From assembly GCF_014205895.1 (NCBI RefSeq), contig NZ_JACHFC010000002.1, positions 1 to 64,000 of the forward strand: a stretch of 64,000 bases of DNA, read 5' to 3'. Positions 38,156 through 47,021 of this stretch are shown piece by piece (the stretch's first letter is position 1; each line of letters starts with the position of its first letter). The translations under genes and the position numbers were made by a program. The notes under the pieces were generated by a model. That model was not told the origin of the DNA and did no database searches. It saw only the letters and a list, made by a program, of their open reading frames with translations. The stretch comes from Borreliella lanei (GTDB lineage: Bacteria > Spirochaetota > Spirochaetia > Borreliales > Borreliaceae).

Positions 38156-38761
38156 ATGAAAACACTATTTTTTGCAACAACAAATGAAAATAAAATAAAT
38201 GAGGTAAAAAATATATTAGATATACCTAATTTAAACTTAATAGTCCCTCAAAATTTCAACATAAAAGAAACAGGAAAAACATTTAAAGAAAACTCTTTGC
38301 TTAAAGCAAAAGCACTGTTTGAAATTTTAAATAAAAATCAAAATGTTTTTGGGGAAGATTCTGGGTTGTGCATTGAGGCGCTAAACTTGGAACCTGGAAT
38401 TTACTCTAAAAGATATGACATTTATAAGCTATGTAAAAAATTAAGCACTAATGAAAAAAATCAACTAATTTTAGACTTAATGAAAAATGAAAAAAATAGA
38501 AAAGCATATTTTATATGCAACATAAGTTATATATCAAAAAATGGACAAATATTAAATTTTGAAGGAATTATTAAGGGGAAAATTGCCTTAAGTTTAAATG
38601 ATGACAAAAACTATGGATTTGGTTATGATTCAATATTTTTAACTAAAAATAATAAAAAGCTTAGCGATCTAACACTTGAAGAAAAAAACAAAATATCCCA
38701 TCGAGGAATAGCATTTTTAAAATTTAAAAAATTTTTATTAGAATCTTTATTCAACAGTTAA
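38156..38761 (+). CDS. rdgB: Non-canonical purine NTP pyrophosphatase (RdgB/HAM1 family)
   Basis: It removes inosine and xanthosine triphosphates from the nucleotide pool. The 201 residues contain [16 protein letters not shown], the metal region [14 protein letters not shown] with PGIYSKRY, and GFGYDSIFL followed by [16 protein letters not shown], all diagnostic. No Shine-Dalgarno sequence precedes the ATG; TATTAT (38143-38148) lies just upstream, so the message may be leaderless. The protein is of usual length. Confidence 0.95.
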   Translation: MKTLFFATTNENKINEVKNILDIPNLNLIVPQNFNIKETGKTFKENSLLKAKALFEILNKNQNVFGEDSGLCIEALNLEPGIYSKRYDIYKLCKKLSTNEKNQLILDLMKNEKNRKAYFICNISYISKNGQILNFEGIIKGKIALSLNDDKNYGFGYDSIFLTKNNKKLSDLTLEEKNKISHRGIAFLKFKKFLLESLFNS

Positions 38762-38769
38762 ACTTAAAG

Positions 38770-38813
38770 GCTTTTTATATATAAAGTTTAGACTTTATTG
38801 TAAAATAAAAAGC
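38770..38813. repeat. Nested inverted repeat after the NTP pyrophosphatase gene
   Basis: Outer arms GCTTTTTAT (38770-38778) and ATAAAAAGC (38805-38813) enclose inner arms ATAAAGT (38781-38787) and ACTTTAT (38792-38798). No T-run follows on the plus strand. It may be an RNA structure ending or protecting the upstream message before pepF. Confidence 0.6.
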
Positions 38814-38880
38814 ACAATGTTTATAAAATTTCGACTTATTATTTCTTTTCAAGCAATAAAAAAAGAAAGAGGAGAATTTA

Positions 38881-40653
38881 GTGATAAATAGAAATGAAAT
38901 TAATGAGAATGATAAATGGGACTTATCTTTTCTATTTGCAAATGAAGAAGAATATGCAAAAGCAATTAATGTTATTGAAATTAAAACCAAAGAATTTAAA
39001 AAATATGAAAAACTGGAATTAAATTTTGATTTATTTAAAGAAACTTTAAACAAATACTACGAAATCATGGAAGATTTAGAGAAGGTCTCTTACTATGCAA
39101 TGCTTCAATTAGAAACAGATGTAACAAACAAGGATTCAAATAAGCTATATTCTATGTGTGTCAACTTAGCTACAAAAGTATCTAATACTACCTCATACTT
39201 CATTCCTAAAATACTAAAAACAGACGAAAAAAAAATTCAAGCTTGGATAAATGAGCCAAAGCTTAAGGATAAAAAAATTGCAGTTGAAAAAATACTAAGA
39301 GAAAAAAGCCATATTTTAAGCGAACAAGAAGAAAAGATACTTGCTAACTATACCCCTCTTTACTTATCTTATCAAAACATATTCTCAGCATTAACAAATG
39401 CTGATATGGAATTTGGAGAAATTAATGGACAACCTTTAACCAATTCTACCTACACACTATTTCTACAAAATGAAGATCAAAAAATACGAAAAGAAGCTTT
39501 TTTAAAATTTTATCAAAAATACAAAAATAATGAGAATACACTTGCTAATCTTATTATCTCAGACTTTAAGAAAAGTCACTTTATTGCAAAGACAAGGAAG
39601 TTTCAAAATACTTTTTCAATGCAACTCTTTTCAAACAATATTGATAAAAAAGTTTATACAAATTTAATCGAAACTGTCAATGAAAATTTATCTATACTTA
39701 ATGACTATTATGAGTTTAGAAAAAAAGTTTTAAACCAAGAATATCTATATCACTACGATGTTTACGTGCCATTAACAAAAGGAATAACATTTAAAAATTC
39801 GTTTGAAGAAGCTTGTGAGAAAATATTAAAATCTTTAGAGATACTAGGAAATGAATATACAAAAACCCTAAGAAACGGTCTTTTAAAAGAAAGATGGGTT
39901 GATAAATACGAGAATACTGGAAAAAGATCAGGGGCTTTTAGCGCTGGATCATACAACGGAAAACCTTATATACTTCTTAATTACAAAGACGAATCGATAA
40001 GGGATATGTTTACGCTTGCACACGAAGCAGGACATTCAATGCACTCTTACTTTAGTATAAAAAACAACCCATTTCCACACTATAATTATTCCATTTTTGA
40101 AGCAGAAATAGCATCAATAATTAACGAACAAATATTGGCAGAATATTTGCTAAAAAACGAAACAGATACTAATAAAATAAAATATATAAAACTCACACAA
40201 ATTGACGACATGATTTCAACATTCTTCCGACAAACAATGTTTGCTGAATTTGAGTACATTATTCATGAAATGATTAGCAAAGAAGAACCTGTGGTAAAAG
40301 AAACACTAACAGAAACTTATATGAATTTGCTAAAAAAATACTTTGGACCTAGTCTAAAATTTGATGAAATGAGTCCCCTTGAATGCCTTAGAATCCCTCA
40401 CTTTTATTCACCCTTTTATGTGTATCAATATGCTACAGGTATTGCAGCTGCCCTGGCAATATACAAAGATATTAAAGAAAATAAAAAAGATGCAGTAAAA
40501 AATTATATAAAATTTTTAAAAACAGGTGGTTCTAAATATCCACTAGATTCCTTAAATATTACCGGGGTAGATTTAACAAAAAAAGCAACAATAGAAAACA
40601 CTATTAACATTTTCAAATGTAGACTTGAAGAGATAAAGAAAATATTCCAATAA
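38881..40653 (+). CDS. pepF: Oligoendopeptidase F (M3 family)
   Basis: PepF degrades short peptides in the cytoplasm, useful in an amino-acid auxotroph. The 590 residues hold the zinc motif TLAHEAGHSMHSYF (HExxH) near residue 380, with the downstream glutamate in FEAEIASIINEQ. Other M3 features are present: SGAFSAGSYNGKPYILLNY and PFYVYQYATGIAAALA. The start is GTG 38881 with GAGGAG close upstream. pcs follows after 13 bases. Confidence 0.95.
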   Translation: MINRNEINENDKWDLSFLFANEEEYAKAINVIEIKTKEFKKYEKLELNFDLFKETLNKYYEIMEDLEKVSYYAMLQLETDVTNKDSNKLYSMCVNLATKVSNTTSYFIPKILKTDEKKIQAWINEPKLKDKKIAVEKILREKSHILSEQEEKILANYTPLYLSYQNIFSALTNADMEFGEINGQPLTNSTYTLFLQNEDQKIRKEAFLKFYQKYKNNENTLANLIISDFKKSHFIAKTRKFQNTFSMQLFSNNIDKKVYTNLIETVNENLSILNDYYEFRKKVLNQEYLYHYDVYVPLTKGITFKNSFEEACEKILKSLEILGNEYTKTLRNGLLKERWVDKYENTGKRSGAFSAGSYNGKPYILLNYKDESIRDMFTLAHEAGHSMHSYFSIKNNPFPHYNYSIFEAEIASIINEQILAEYLLKNETDTNKIKYIKLTQIDDMISTFFRQTMFAEFEYIIHEMISKEEPVVKETLTETYMNLLKKYFGPSLKFDEMSPLECLRIPHFYSPFYVYQYATGIAAALAIYKDIKENKKDAVKNYIKFLKTGGSKYPLDSLNITGVDLTKKATIENTINIFKCRLEEIKKIFQ

Positions 40654-40666
40654 AAGGAGATTTACT

Positions 40667-41371
40667 GTGAGAAATATCAATTTGATTTTAGCTTGGCTTG
40701 TACATATTTTTACAGCATCTGGCTTGATTGTAGGGCTTTACTCAATAATTTCAATTGTAAATGGTGATTATTATCTTCTTTTAAAGTTAACAATAATAGG
40801 GCTCATAATAGATGGAATTGACGGAACTATGGCAAGAAAACTCAAAGTCAAAGAATTAATACCTGAAATTGATGGCACTCTACTTGATAATATTACAGAC
40901 TATATAAACTATACATTCATACCTGTTATATTTTTTTATTTAGGCGAATTTATTGAAGAAAAATATAAAGTCGCTATTTGCATCGGAATTTTACTCTCAT
41001 CAGCATACCAATTCTCAAGAACAGATGCAAAAACAAATGACAACTACTTTAGGGGATTTCCTTCCCTATGGAATTTCTTTGTGATATTAAACATAATCTT
41101 TAAAATGGAGCAAATAACAAATCTTATTATAATGTCAATATGCATTATAACAAGCTTCATCCCAATAAAATTTATTTACCCATCGAAAACCAAAGAATTA
41201 AGGAAAATTACCATACCAATAACAATAATAAGTTGCCTAATATTTGTTGTATCAATATTTTCAGAGCTATCCACAACAACGTTAAAAATGGCCAAAACAG
41301 TTCTTATCCTTTACTTTGCATATTTAACTTTAGCAAGTATATATTTAACTTATAAAACAAGAAATAGATGA
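40667..41371 (+). CDS. pcs: Phosphatidylcholine synthase
   Basis: Pcs joins host-derived choline to CDP-diacylglycerol, giving the phosphatidylcholine of Borrelia membranes. The 234 residues have about seven membrane helices and the CDP-alcohol phosphotransferase motif: DGIDGTMARKLKVKELIPEI then DGTLLDNITDY, with the expected Asp spacing. AAGGAG precedes GTG 40667. The stop TGA overlaps the ATG of the DedA gene by 4 bases. Confidence 0.93.
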   Translation: MRNINLILAWLVHIFTASGLIVGLYSIISIVNGDYYLLLKLTIIGLIIDGIDGTMARKLKVKELIPEIDGTLLDNITDYINYTFIPVIFFYLGEFIEEKYKVAICIGILLSSAYQFSRTDAKTNDNYFRGFPSLWNFFVILNIIFKMEQITNLIIMSICIITSFIPIKFIYPSKTKELRKITIPITIISCLIFVVSIFSELSTTTLKMAKTVLILYFAYLTLASIYLTYKTRNR

Positions 41372-41982
41372 CAAAAATGTATATAAACACAATAATAGAA
41401 TATATTGATTCAAACATAGCTTATTCCCCAATAGTATTTTTTTCTTTGCTAATTTTAGCAGGGCTTAATGTTCCTATTTCTGAGGATGCAATAGTACTAA
41501 TGGGCGGAATTTTATCTAGTCGAAAAAATGAATATACTGTATTAATATTTTTGGGGATTTTTTGGGGAGCCTATATTGGGGACATAATATCTTTTTATAT
41601 TGGAAAATTAATGGGAAATAAATTGTTTAAAAACAAAAAAGACAATAACCTGCTTGACAAAATAAATTACTATTATGGTCAATATGGGGTATTAACTTTA
41701 TTTATAGGAAGGTTTATACCCTTCGGAGTTAGAAACGCAATATTTATATCAGCAGGAATGGGAAATATGAAGTCCAATCTATTTATTGTTTCTGACTTTT
41801 TTGCAACTTTACTCTCAATAATCGTTTATTTTACTCTAAGCTTTAAACTAGGACAATCCTTTGAAATAATATTTTCAAAAATAAAAATAATTATATTTAC
41901 AATATTTATTATTGTAATAGCTACAACAACAATAATCTACGTAATTAAAAAAAATAAAAAAGTTGACAAAAATTTAAAATAA
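41368..41982 (+). CDS. dedA: DedA-family membrane protein
   Basis: DedA proteins are inner-membrane proteins linked to lipid carrier recycling and division; B. burgdorferi depends on its DedA protein for growth. The 204 residues show LAGLNVPISEDAIVLMGGIL, an amphipathic re-entrant segment (GAYIGDIISFYIGKLMG) and FIGRFIPFGVRNAIFISAGMG with the family's essential arginine. The start overlaps the pcs stop (ATGA). Its end overlaps the -35 region of the tRNA-Leu promoter. Confidence 0.9.
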   Translation: MTKMYINTIIEYIDSNIAYSPIVFFSLLILAGLNVPISEDAIVLMGGILSSRKNEYTVLIFLGIFWGAYIGDIISFYIGKLMGNKLFKNKKDNNLLDKINYYYGQYGVLTLFIGRFIPFGVRNAIFISAGMGNMKSNLFIVSDFFATLLSIIVYFTLSFKLGQSFEIIFSKIKIIIFTIFIIVIATTTIIYVIKKNKKVDKNLK

Positions 41983-41992
41983 AAAATATAAT
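41963..41992 (+). promoter_or_regulatory. Sigma-70 promoter of tRNA-Leu
   Basis: TTGACA (41963-41968), 18 bases, TATAAT (41987-41992), both perfect consensus. The -35 box is within the last codons of the DedA gene; the start point near 41999 is about 4 bases before the tRNA. Confidence 0.8.
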
Positions 41993-42002
41993 GGTTAACA
42001 GT

Positions 42003-42086
42003 GCTGTGGTGGTGGAAGTGGTAGACACGCTAGCTTGAGGGGCTAGTGGGCGCAAGCCCGTGCTGGTTCAAGTCCAGTTCACAGCA
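42003..42086 (+). tRNA. tRNA-Leu (GAG)
   Basis: An 84-base class II tRNA: acceptor GCTGTGG with TTCACAGC at the end, anticodon stem CTAGC/GCTAG with loop TTGAGGG (anticodon GAG), a long variable arm (TGGGCGCAAGCCCG) and T arm CTGG/CCAG around TTCAAGT. Discriminator is A and CCA is not encoded. It reads CUU/CUC. It lies 97 bases upstream of leuS. Confidence 0.93.
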
Positions 42087-42183
42087 TCAAAATTGTTAGC
42101 AGATTATTAAAAAAATTAACAAAAATGCGATCTAAAAGGATATTAGAGATTAAGTTATTGTGGGTTAATTTTCAAGAGGACAA

Positions 42184-44709
42184 ATGTCTAAATACGAATT
42201 CATAAAAATTGAAAAAAAATGGCAAGAATTTTGGGACAATAACAAAACATACAAAGTAGAAGAAGATCCAAGCATTCCCAAAGAAAAAAGATTATATATA
42301 CTTGACATGTTCCCCTATCCTTCTGCCAACGGGCTTCATGTTGGCCATCCAGAAGGATACACAGCTACTGACATATTTGGAAGATACAAGCTTTTGAATG
42401 GATTTCATGTACTTCATCCAATAGGATTTGATAGCTTTGGACTTCCTGCTGAAAATTACGCAATACAAACGGGTACTCACCCTCAAAAAAGTACAGAAGA
42501 AAATATCAATAAGTTTAAAAAACAAATAAAAGCTTTCGGGTTTGCCTATGATTGGGATCGAGAAATTAGAACTCATGAGGAAAATTACTATAAATGGACA
42601 CAGTGGATTTTCCTACAATTATATAAAAAAGGGCTAGCTTATGTAAAAGAAATGCCTGTATGGTACTGCCCTGAGCTTGGAACCGTGTTAGCAAATGAAG
42701 AGATTATTCAAACTTCAGACGGACCAAAATCTGAGAGAGGATTTTACAACGTCGAAAAAAAATATTTAAGACAGTGGGTTTTAAAAATTACAAAGTATGC
42801 TGAAAGATTGTTAAACGACCTTGAAGAATTAGAATGGCCTGAATCTGTAAAAGAAATGCAGCGAAATTGGATTGGCAAATCAACAGGAGTTGAAATAGAC
42901 TTTGAAATTGAAGGCCACAACGATAAACTCAAAGTCTTTACAACAAGGCCAGACACAATCTTTGGCATCACATATTTAGTGATCGCACCAGAAAATAAAC
43001 TAATAGAAAAAATAACAAAAAACAACTTTAAAAAAGATGTTTTAAAATATGTAAAGCAAGAAGAACTCAAAAGCGATCTTAATAGAACCTCTCTTGAAAA
43101 AGATAAATCGGGAGTTTTTACAGGATCTTACGCATTTCATCCAATAACAAATGAAAAAATTCCAATTTGGGTTGGAAGCTACGTACTAGGAACTTACGGA
43201 ACCGGGGCTGTAATGGGCGTTCCAGCGCATGATGAAAGAGACTTTCAATTTGCCAAAAAGTATCAATTAAAAATTTTGCCTGTGATATCAAAATCAGGGA
43301 AAAATGAAATATTAGAAAAAGCATTTATTGATGATGGAATTTCAATAAATTCTCCTAATGAATTTAATAATCTTAAAAATTCTGAAGTAAAAGACAAAGT
43401 AATAAAATGGCTTACTAAAAACAAAAAAGGGAAAGAAAAAGTTACTTATAAGCTTAGAGATTGGATTTTTTCAAGACAAAGATACTGGGGAGAGCCCATA
43501 CCCATTTTGTTTGATAAGCTTGGAAATGCAATACCTTTAGAGGAAAATGACCTTCCCTTAAAGCTTCCAGAAATTGCGAACTACAAACCTTCTGGAACAG
43601 GTGAATCTCCTTTGTCAAGAATTAAAGATTGGGTAAACGTAAAAGATATGGGTTTTACAAGAGAAACAAACACAATGCCTCAATGGGCAGGCTCTTGTTG
43701 GTATTATTTAAGATACCTAGACCCTAAAAACCCAAAAGAGTTTGCAAACAAAAAAAAAATTGAATATTGGATGCCAGTTGACTTATACATAGGAGGAGCT
43801 GAACATACAGTATTACACCTGCTTTACTCAAGGTTTTGGCACAAGGTTCTTTATGACCTAGGATATGTAAATACCAAAGAACCTTTTAAAAAACTAGTAA
43901 ATCAAGGCATAATAACGTCATTTTCTTATCAAAAAGAAAATGGGATTTTAATACCTAATGACCAAGTTATAGAAAAAGACAATAAATTTTTTGACAAAAA
44001 AGATAACAAAGAAGTAACCCAAGTAATTGCCAAAATGTCAAAATCTTTAAAGAATGTAATAAACCCAGACGACATTATTAAAGAATTTGGAGCAGACTCA
44101 ATGAGAATTTATGAAATGTTTATGGGACCACTAACAGATTCTAAGCCTTGGAATACTAAAGGCATTATTGGTGTTTTTCGATTTTTAAATAAAATTTGGA
44201 GCTTAAGAGAAAAAGAACTATCAAAAGACAATCCTCCAAAGGAAATAATATCTGAACTACATAAAGTAATAAAAAAAGTCTCAGAAGACACAGAAAAACT
44301 AAATTTTAACACAGCAATCTCCGCAATGATGATATTTATAAATGAACTTCTAAAGTATGAAAAAAATTATTTAAACATATTTAAACCGTTTATCATTATT
44401 TTATCCCCTTATGCACCCCATTTAGCAGAAGAGTTGTGGGAATATATTGGAGAGCTTCCTAGTTTATTTAAAAATTCAAAATGGCCAAAATTCGATGAAA
44501 GTCTTATTATTAAAGATAAAAAAGAAATTGTCCTACAAATAAATGGAAAAATAAAAGACAAAATTTTATTAAACAAAGAGACAGAAGAAGAAGAAGAACT
44601 AAAAAAAATAGCAATGGAAAATAGCAAAATAAAATCAAACTTATTCAATAAAAAAATAGTAAAAATAATTGTAATTAAAAACAAGCTTGTCAATATAGTG
44701 ATAAAGTAA
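42184..44709 (+). CDS. leuS: Leucyl-tRNA synthetase
   Basis: It charges tRNA-Leu. The 841 residues contain the class I HIGH equivalent PSANGLHVGHPEGYTATDI, the editing domain (TTRPDTIFGITY, GTGAVMGVPAHDERD), and KMSKS in AKMSKSLKNVINPDD. The anticodon-binding helices and the C-terminal domain are complete. GAGGA precedes the ATG at 42184. The gene lies just downstream of a tRNA-Leu on the same strand, so the enzyme and one of its substrates may share a transcript. Confidence 0.97.
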   Translation: MSKYEFIKIEKKWQEFWDNNKTYKVEEDPSIPKEKRLYILDMFPYPSANGLHVGHPEGYTATDIFGRYKLLNGFHVLHPIGFDSFGLPAENYAIQTGTHPQKSTEENINKFKKQIKAFGFAYDWDREIRTHEENYYKWTQWIFLQLYKKGLAYVKEMPVWYCPELGTVLANEEIIQTSDGPKSERGFYNVEKKYLRQWVLKITKYAERLLNDLEELEWPESVKEMQRNWIGKSTGVEIDFEIEGHNDKLKVFTTRPDTIFGITYLVIAPENKLIEKITKNNFKKDVLKYVKQEELKSDLNRTSLEKDKSGVFTGSYAFHPITNEKIPIWVGSYVLGTYGTGAVMGVPAHDERDFQFAKKYQLKILPVISKSGKNEILEKAFIDDGISINSPNEFNNLKNSEVKDKVIKWLTKNKKGKEKVTYKLRDWIFSRQRYWGEPIPILFDKLGNAIPLEENDLPLKLPEIANYKPSGTGESPLSRIKDWVNVKDMGFTRETNTMPQWAGSCWYYLRYLDPKNPKEFANKKKIEYWMPVDLYIGGAEHTVLHLLYSRFWHKVLYDLGYVNTKEPFKKLVNQGIITSFSYQKENGILIPNDQVIEKDNKFFDKKDNKEVTQVIAKMSKSLKNVINPDDIIKEFGADSMRIYEMFMGPLTDSKPWNTKGIIGVFRFLNKIWSLREKELSKDNPPKEIISELHKVIKKVSEDTEKLNFNTAISAMMIFINELLKYEKNYLNIFKPFIIILSPYAPHLAEELWEYIGELPSLFKNSKWPKFDESLIIKDKKEIVLQINGKIKDKILLNKETEEEEELKKIAMENSKIKSNLFNKKIVKIIVIKNKLVNIVIK

Positions 44710-44723
44710 AAAAGAGGCATGAT

Positions 44724-47021
44724 ATGGACTTTGAAGGTCTAAGCATTAGATATAAAGGAATTATATTCACAATATTTATCTTAATTACTATCTTTTTAGG
44801 ATTTTTTTTAAAAAATCTTAAATTCGATGCAAACATCTTAAAACTTATACCCAAAACCAAAGAAACTGAAAGCTTAATAGATATTGACAAAAGTAATTCA
44901 CTTTTATCTACAATAGTAATATTTCGGGATAAAAAAAACATTTTCAATAAAAAAAATTTTGAAACAATAAATAGCGTAATCAATGAAATAACTAAAATTT
45001 TAAAAGTATCTCCAAATGCCGTTACAAGCATATTCTCTTATTTCCCACAATTTAAAAAAGAAACCTACACAGATAAAGATATAGAAGAAATAAAAAATAA
45101 AATAAAAGCAACTCCATTTGTAAAAAACACATTCTTAGGCAACTCAGAAAATTTAATATACTTCATAATAATCCCATCAGAGAGTGATAAAATCAACTTC
45201 AGTAGAAATTTAAAAACTGAACTTGATGAAATGGAAAAAACAATTAAAAAATATGAAACAGACGATTTAAAGTTGTATCTTACGGGGGATTTAATAGTAA
45301 GAGAAAAAATCTTAAACTACATGGTTGAAGACTTTAAGATCTTAGGACCTCTTGCTGCTTTTGTAGTAATAATTTCACTTTATCTTATTATAAAAAATCT
45401 AATTGGCGCATTAATTCCTATTTTTATTGCATTATTATCATTGATTTGGACTTTTGGAATTAAAGGGCTTGTACAATCCCCTATTACAGTGCCAGAAACT
45501 TCAATGATTGTTTTACTTATTTCAATCGGATGTGCCAATGCTGTACACATAATAAATGAAATATTTAAATTAATAAAAAAAGAACAACTCTCAAAAGAAT
45601 CCATAAAAGCAACTATTAAAAAACTTAAAACGCCCATCCTGCTAACATCTCTTACAACTGCATTTGGATTTTTATCTCTTACAACTTCTTCAATTAATGC
45701 CTACAAAACAATGGGTATTTTCATGTCAATTGGAGTAATTATCTCAATGACAATCTCATTAACCGTTTTACCTGGAATAATAACATTAATCCCATTTACA
45801 AAAAAAAGGTCTTTTGAAAAAGAAAATAAACTAAATAAAATATTTTTCCTTGAAAAACTTGCCAAACTAAATACACAAATAACAAAATCTATATTAAAAA
45901 GAAAATATACATCCTCTATAATGGTCCTTATTATACTAGGAATTTCTATTGTAGGTCTTTTAAAAATTGAAATAAATTTTGATGAAAAAGATTACTTTAA
46001 AGAAAGCACAAGTGTAAAAAAAACATTAAACCTAATGCAAAAAGAAATGGGAGGAATATCGATTTTTAAAATAGAAATCGAAGGTAAACCCGGTGAATTT
46101 AAAAATGCTAAAGCAATGCAAATATTAGACTTAATTACAGACAAGCTTGATGCATTTTCTGCAAAAACTCAATCTAGTTCTATTAATGGAATTTTAAAAT
46201 TTACAAATTTTAAAATTAAAAAAGAATCCCCACTAGAGTATAAACTACCTGAAAACAAAATTATACTAAACAAACTAATAAATTTGGTAGATAGAAGCGA
46301 TTGGATTCAAGACAATAAAAAAATGTACATTAATGATGATTGGTCATTAATATCTATCATAGTAAGAATTGAAGACAACTCAACCGAAGGAATAAAAAAA
46401 TTTGAAAAATATGCTATTAAAACAATTAATGAATATATGAAAAATAATAAATATCATTTTTCAGGTGTTTATGATAAGGTATTAATAGCTAAAACTATGG
46501 TAAAAGAACAGGTTATGAACATTATAACAACTCTTGGATCAATAACACTGCTACTTATGTTTTTCTTTAAATCTATAAAAACCGGAATAATTATTGCAAT
46601 CCCAGTAGCATGGTCAGTGTTTTTAAACTTTGCTGTAATGAGATTATTTGGAATAACCTTAAACCCTGCAACAGCAACAATTGCATCTGTAAGTATGGGA
46701 GTAGGAGTGGATTATTCAATTCATTTTTTCAATACGTTTATTTTACAATACCAAAAAAATCAAATCTACAAAACCGCACTTCTTGAATCAATACCCAGCG
46801 TATTTAATGGAATATTTGCAAATTCCATTTCTGTTGGAATAGGATTTTTAACTCTAACATTTTCATCTTATAAAATAATATCAACTCTTGGAGCAATAAT
46901 TGCTTTTACAATGCTAACGACATCTCTTGCATCGCTAACTCTTCTTCCATTATTAATTCATTTATTTAAACCTAGTGTAAAACTAGCCTCAAAAAATAAT
47001 TTTAAAAAATTAAAACAATAA
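44724..47021 (+). CDS. RND/MMPL-family membrane exporter
   Basis: The 765 residues have two repeats, each a helix, a large extracytoplasmic loop and five clustered helices. The family's recurring phrase appears as ISIGCANAVHIINEIFK in the first half and VSMGVGVDYSIHFFNTFI in the second. It belongs to the MMPL-like branch whose members export lipids or hydrophobic compounds, rather than AcrB-type drug pumps. No partner adaptor gene is nearby. It begins 14 bases after leuS and overlaps the convergent lon by 12 bases. Confidence 0.88.
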   Translation: MDFEGLSIRYKGIIFTIFILITIFLGFFLKNLKFDANILKLIPKTKETESLIDIDKSNSLLSTIVIFRDKKNIFNKKNFETINSVINEITKILKVSPNAVTSIFSYFPQFKKETYTDKDIEEIKNKIKATPFVKNTFLGNSENLIYFIIIPSESDKINFSRNLKTELDEMEKTIKKYETDDLKLYLTGDLIVREKILNYMVEDFKILGPLAAFVVIISLYLIIKNLIGALIPIFIALLSLIWTFGIKGLVQSPITVPETSMIVLLISIGCANAVHIINEIFKLIKKEQLSKESIKATIKKLKTPILLTSLTTAFGFLSLTTSSINAYKTMGIFMSIGVIISMTISLTVLPGIITLIPFTKKRSFEKENKLNKIFFLEKLAKLNTQITKSILKRKYTSSIMVLIILGISIVGLLKIEINFDEKDYFKESTSVKKTLNLMQKEMGGISIFKIEIEGKPGEFKNAKAMQILDLITDKLDAFSAKTQSSSINGILKFTNFKIKKESPLEYKLPENKIILNKLINLVDRSDWIQDNKKMYINDDWSLISIIVRIEDNSTEGIKKFEKYAIKTINEYMKNNKYHFSGVYDKVLIAKTMVKEQVMNIITTLGSITLLLMFFFKSIKTGIIIAIPVAWSVFLNFAVMRLFGITLNPATATIASVSMGVGVDYSIHFFNTFILQYQKNQIYKTALLESIPSVFNGIFANSISVGIGFLTLTFSSYKIISTLGAIIAFTMLTTSLASLTLLPLLIHLFKPSVKLASKNNFKKLKQ

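Noticed and set aside
38775-39053. 92-codon minus-strand ORF at the pepF start
   Set aside because: It runs through the pepF ribosome site and coding sequence and looks like an antisense shadow rich in Ser and Phe.
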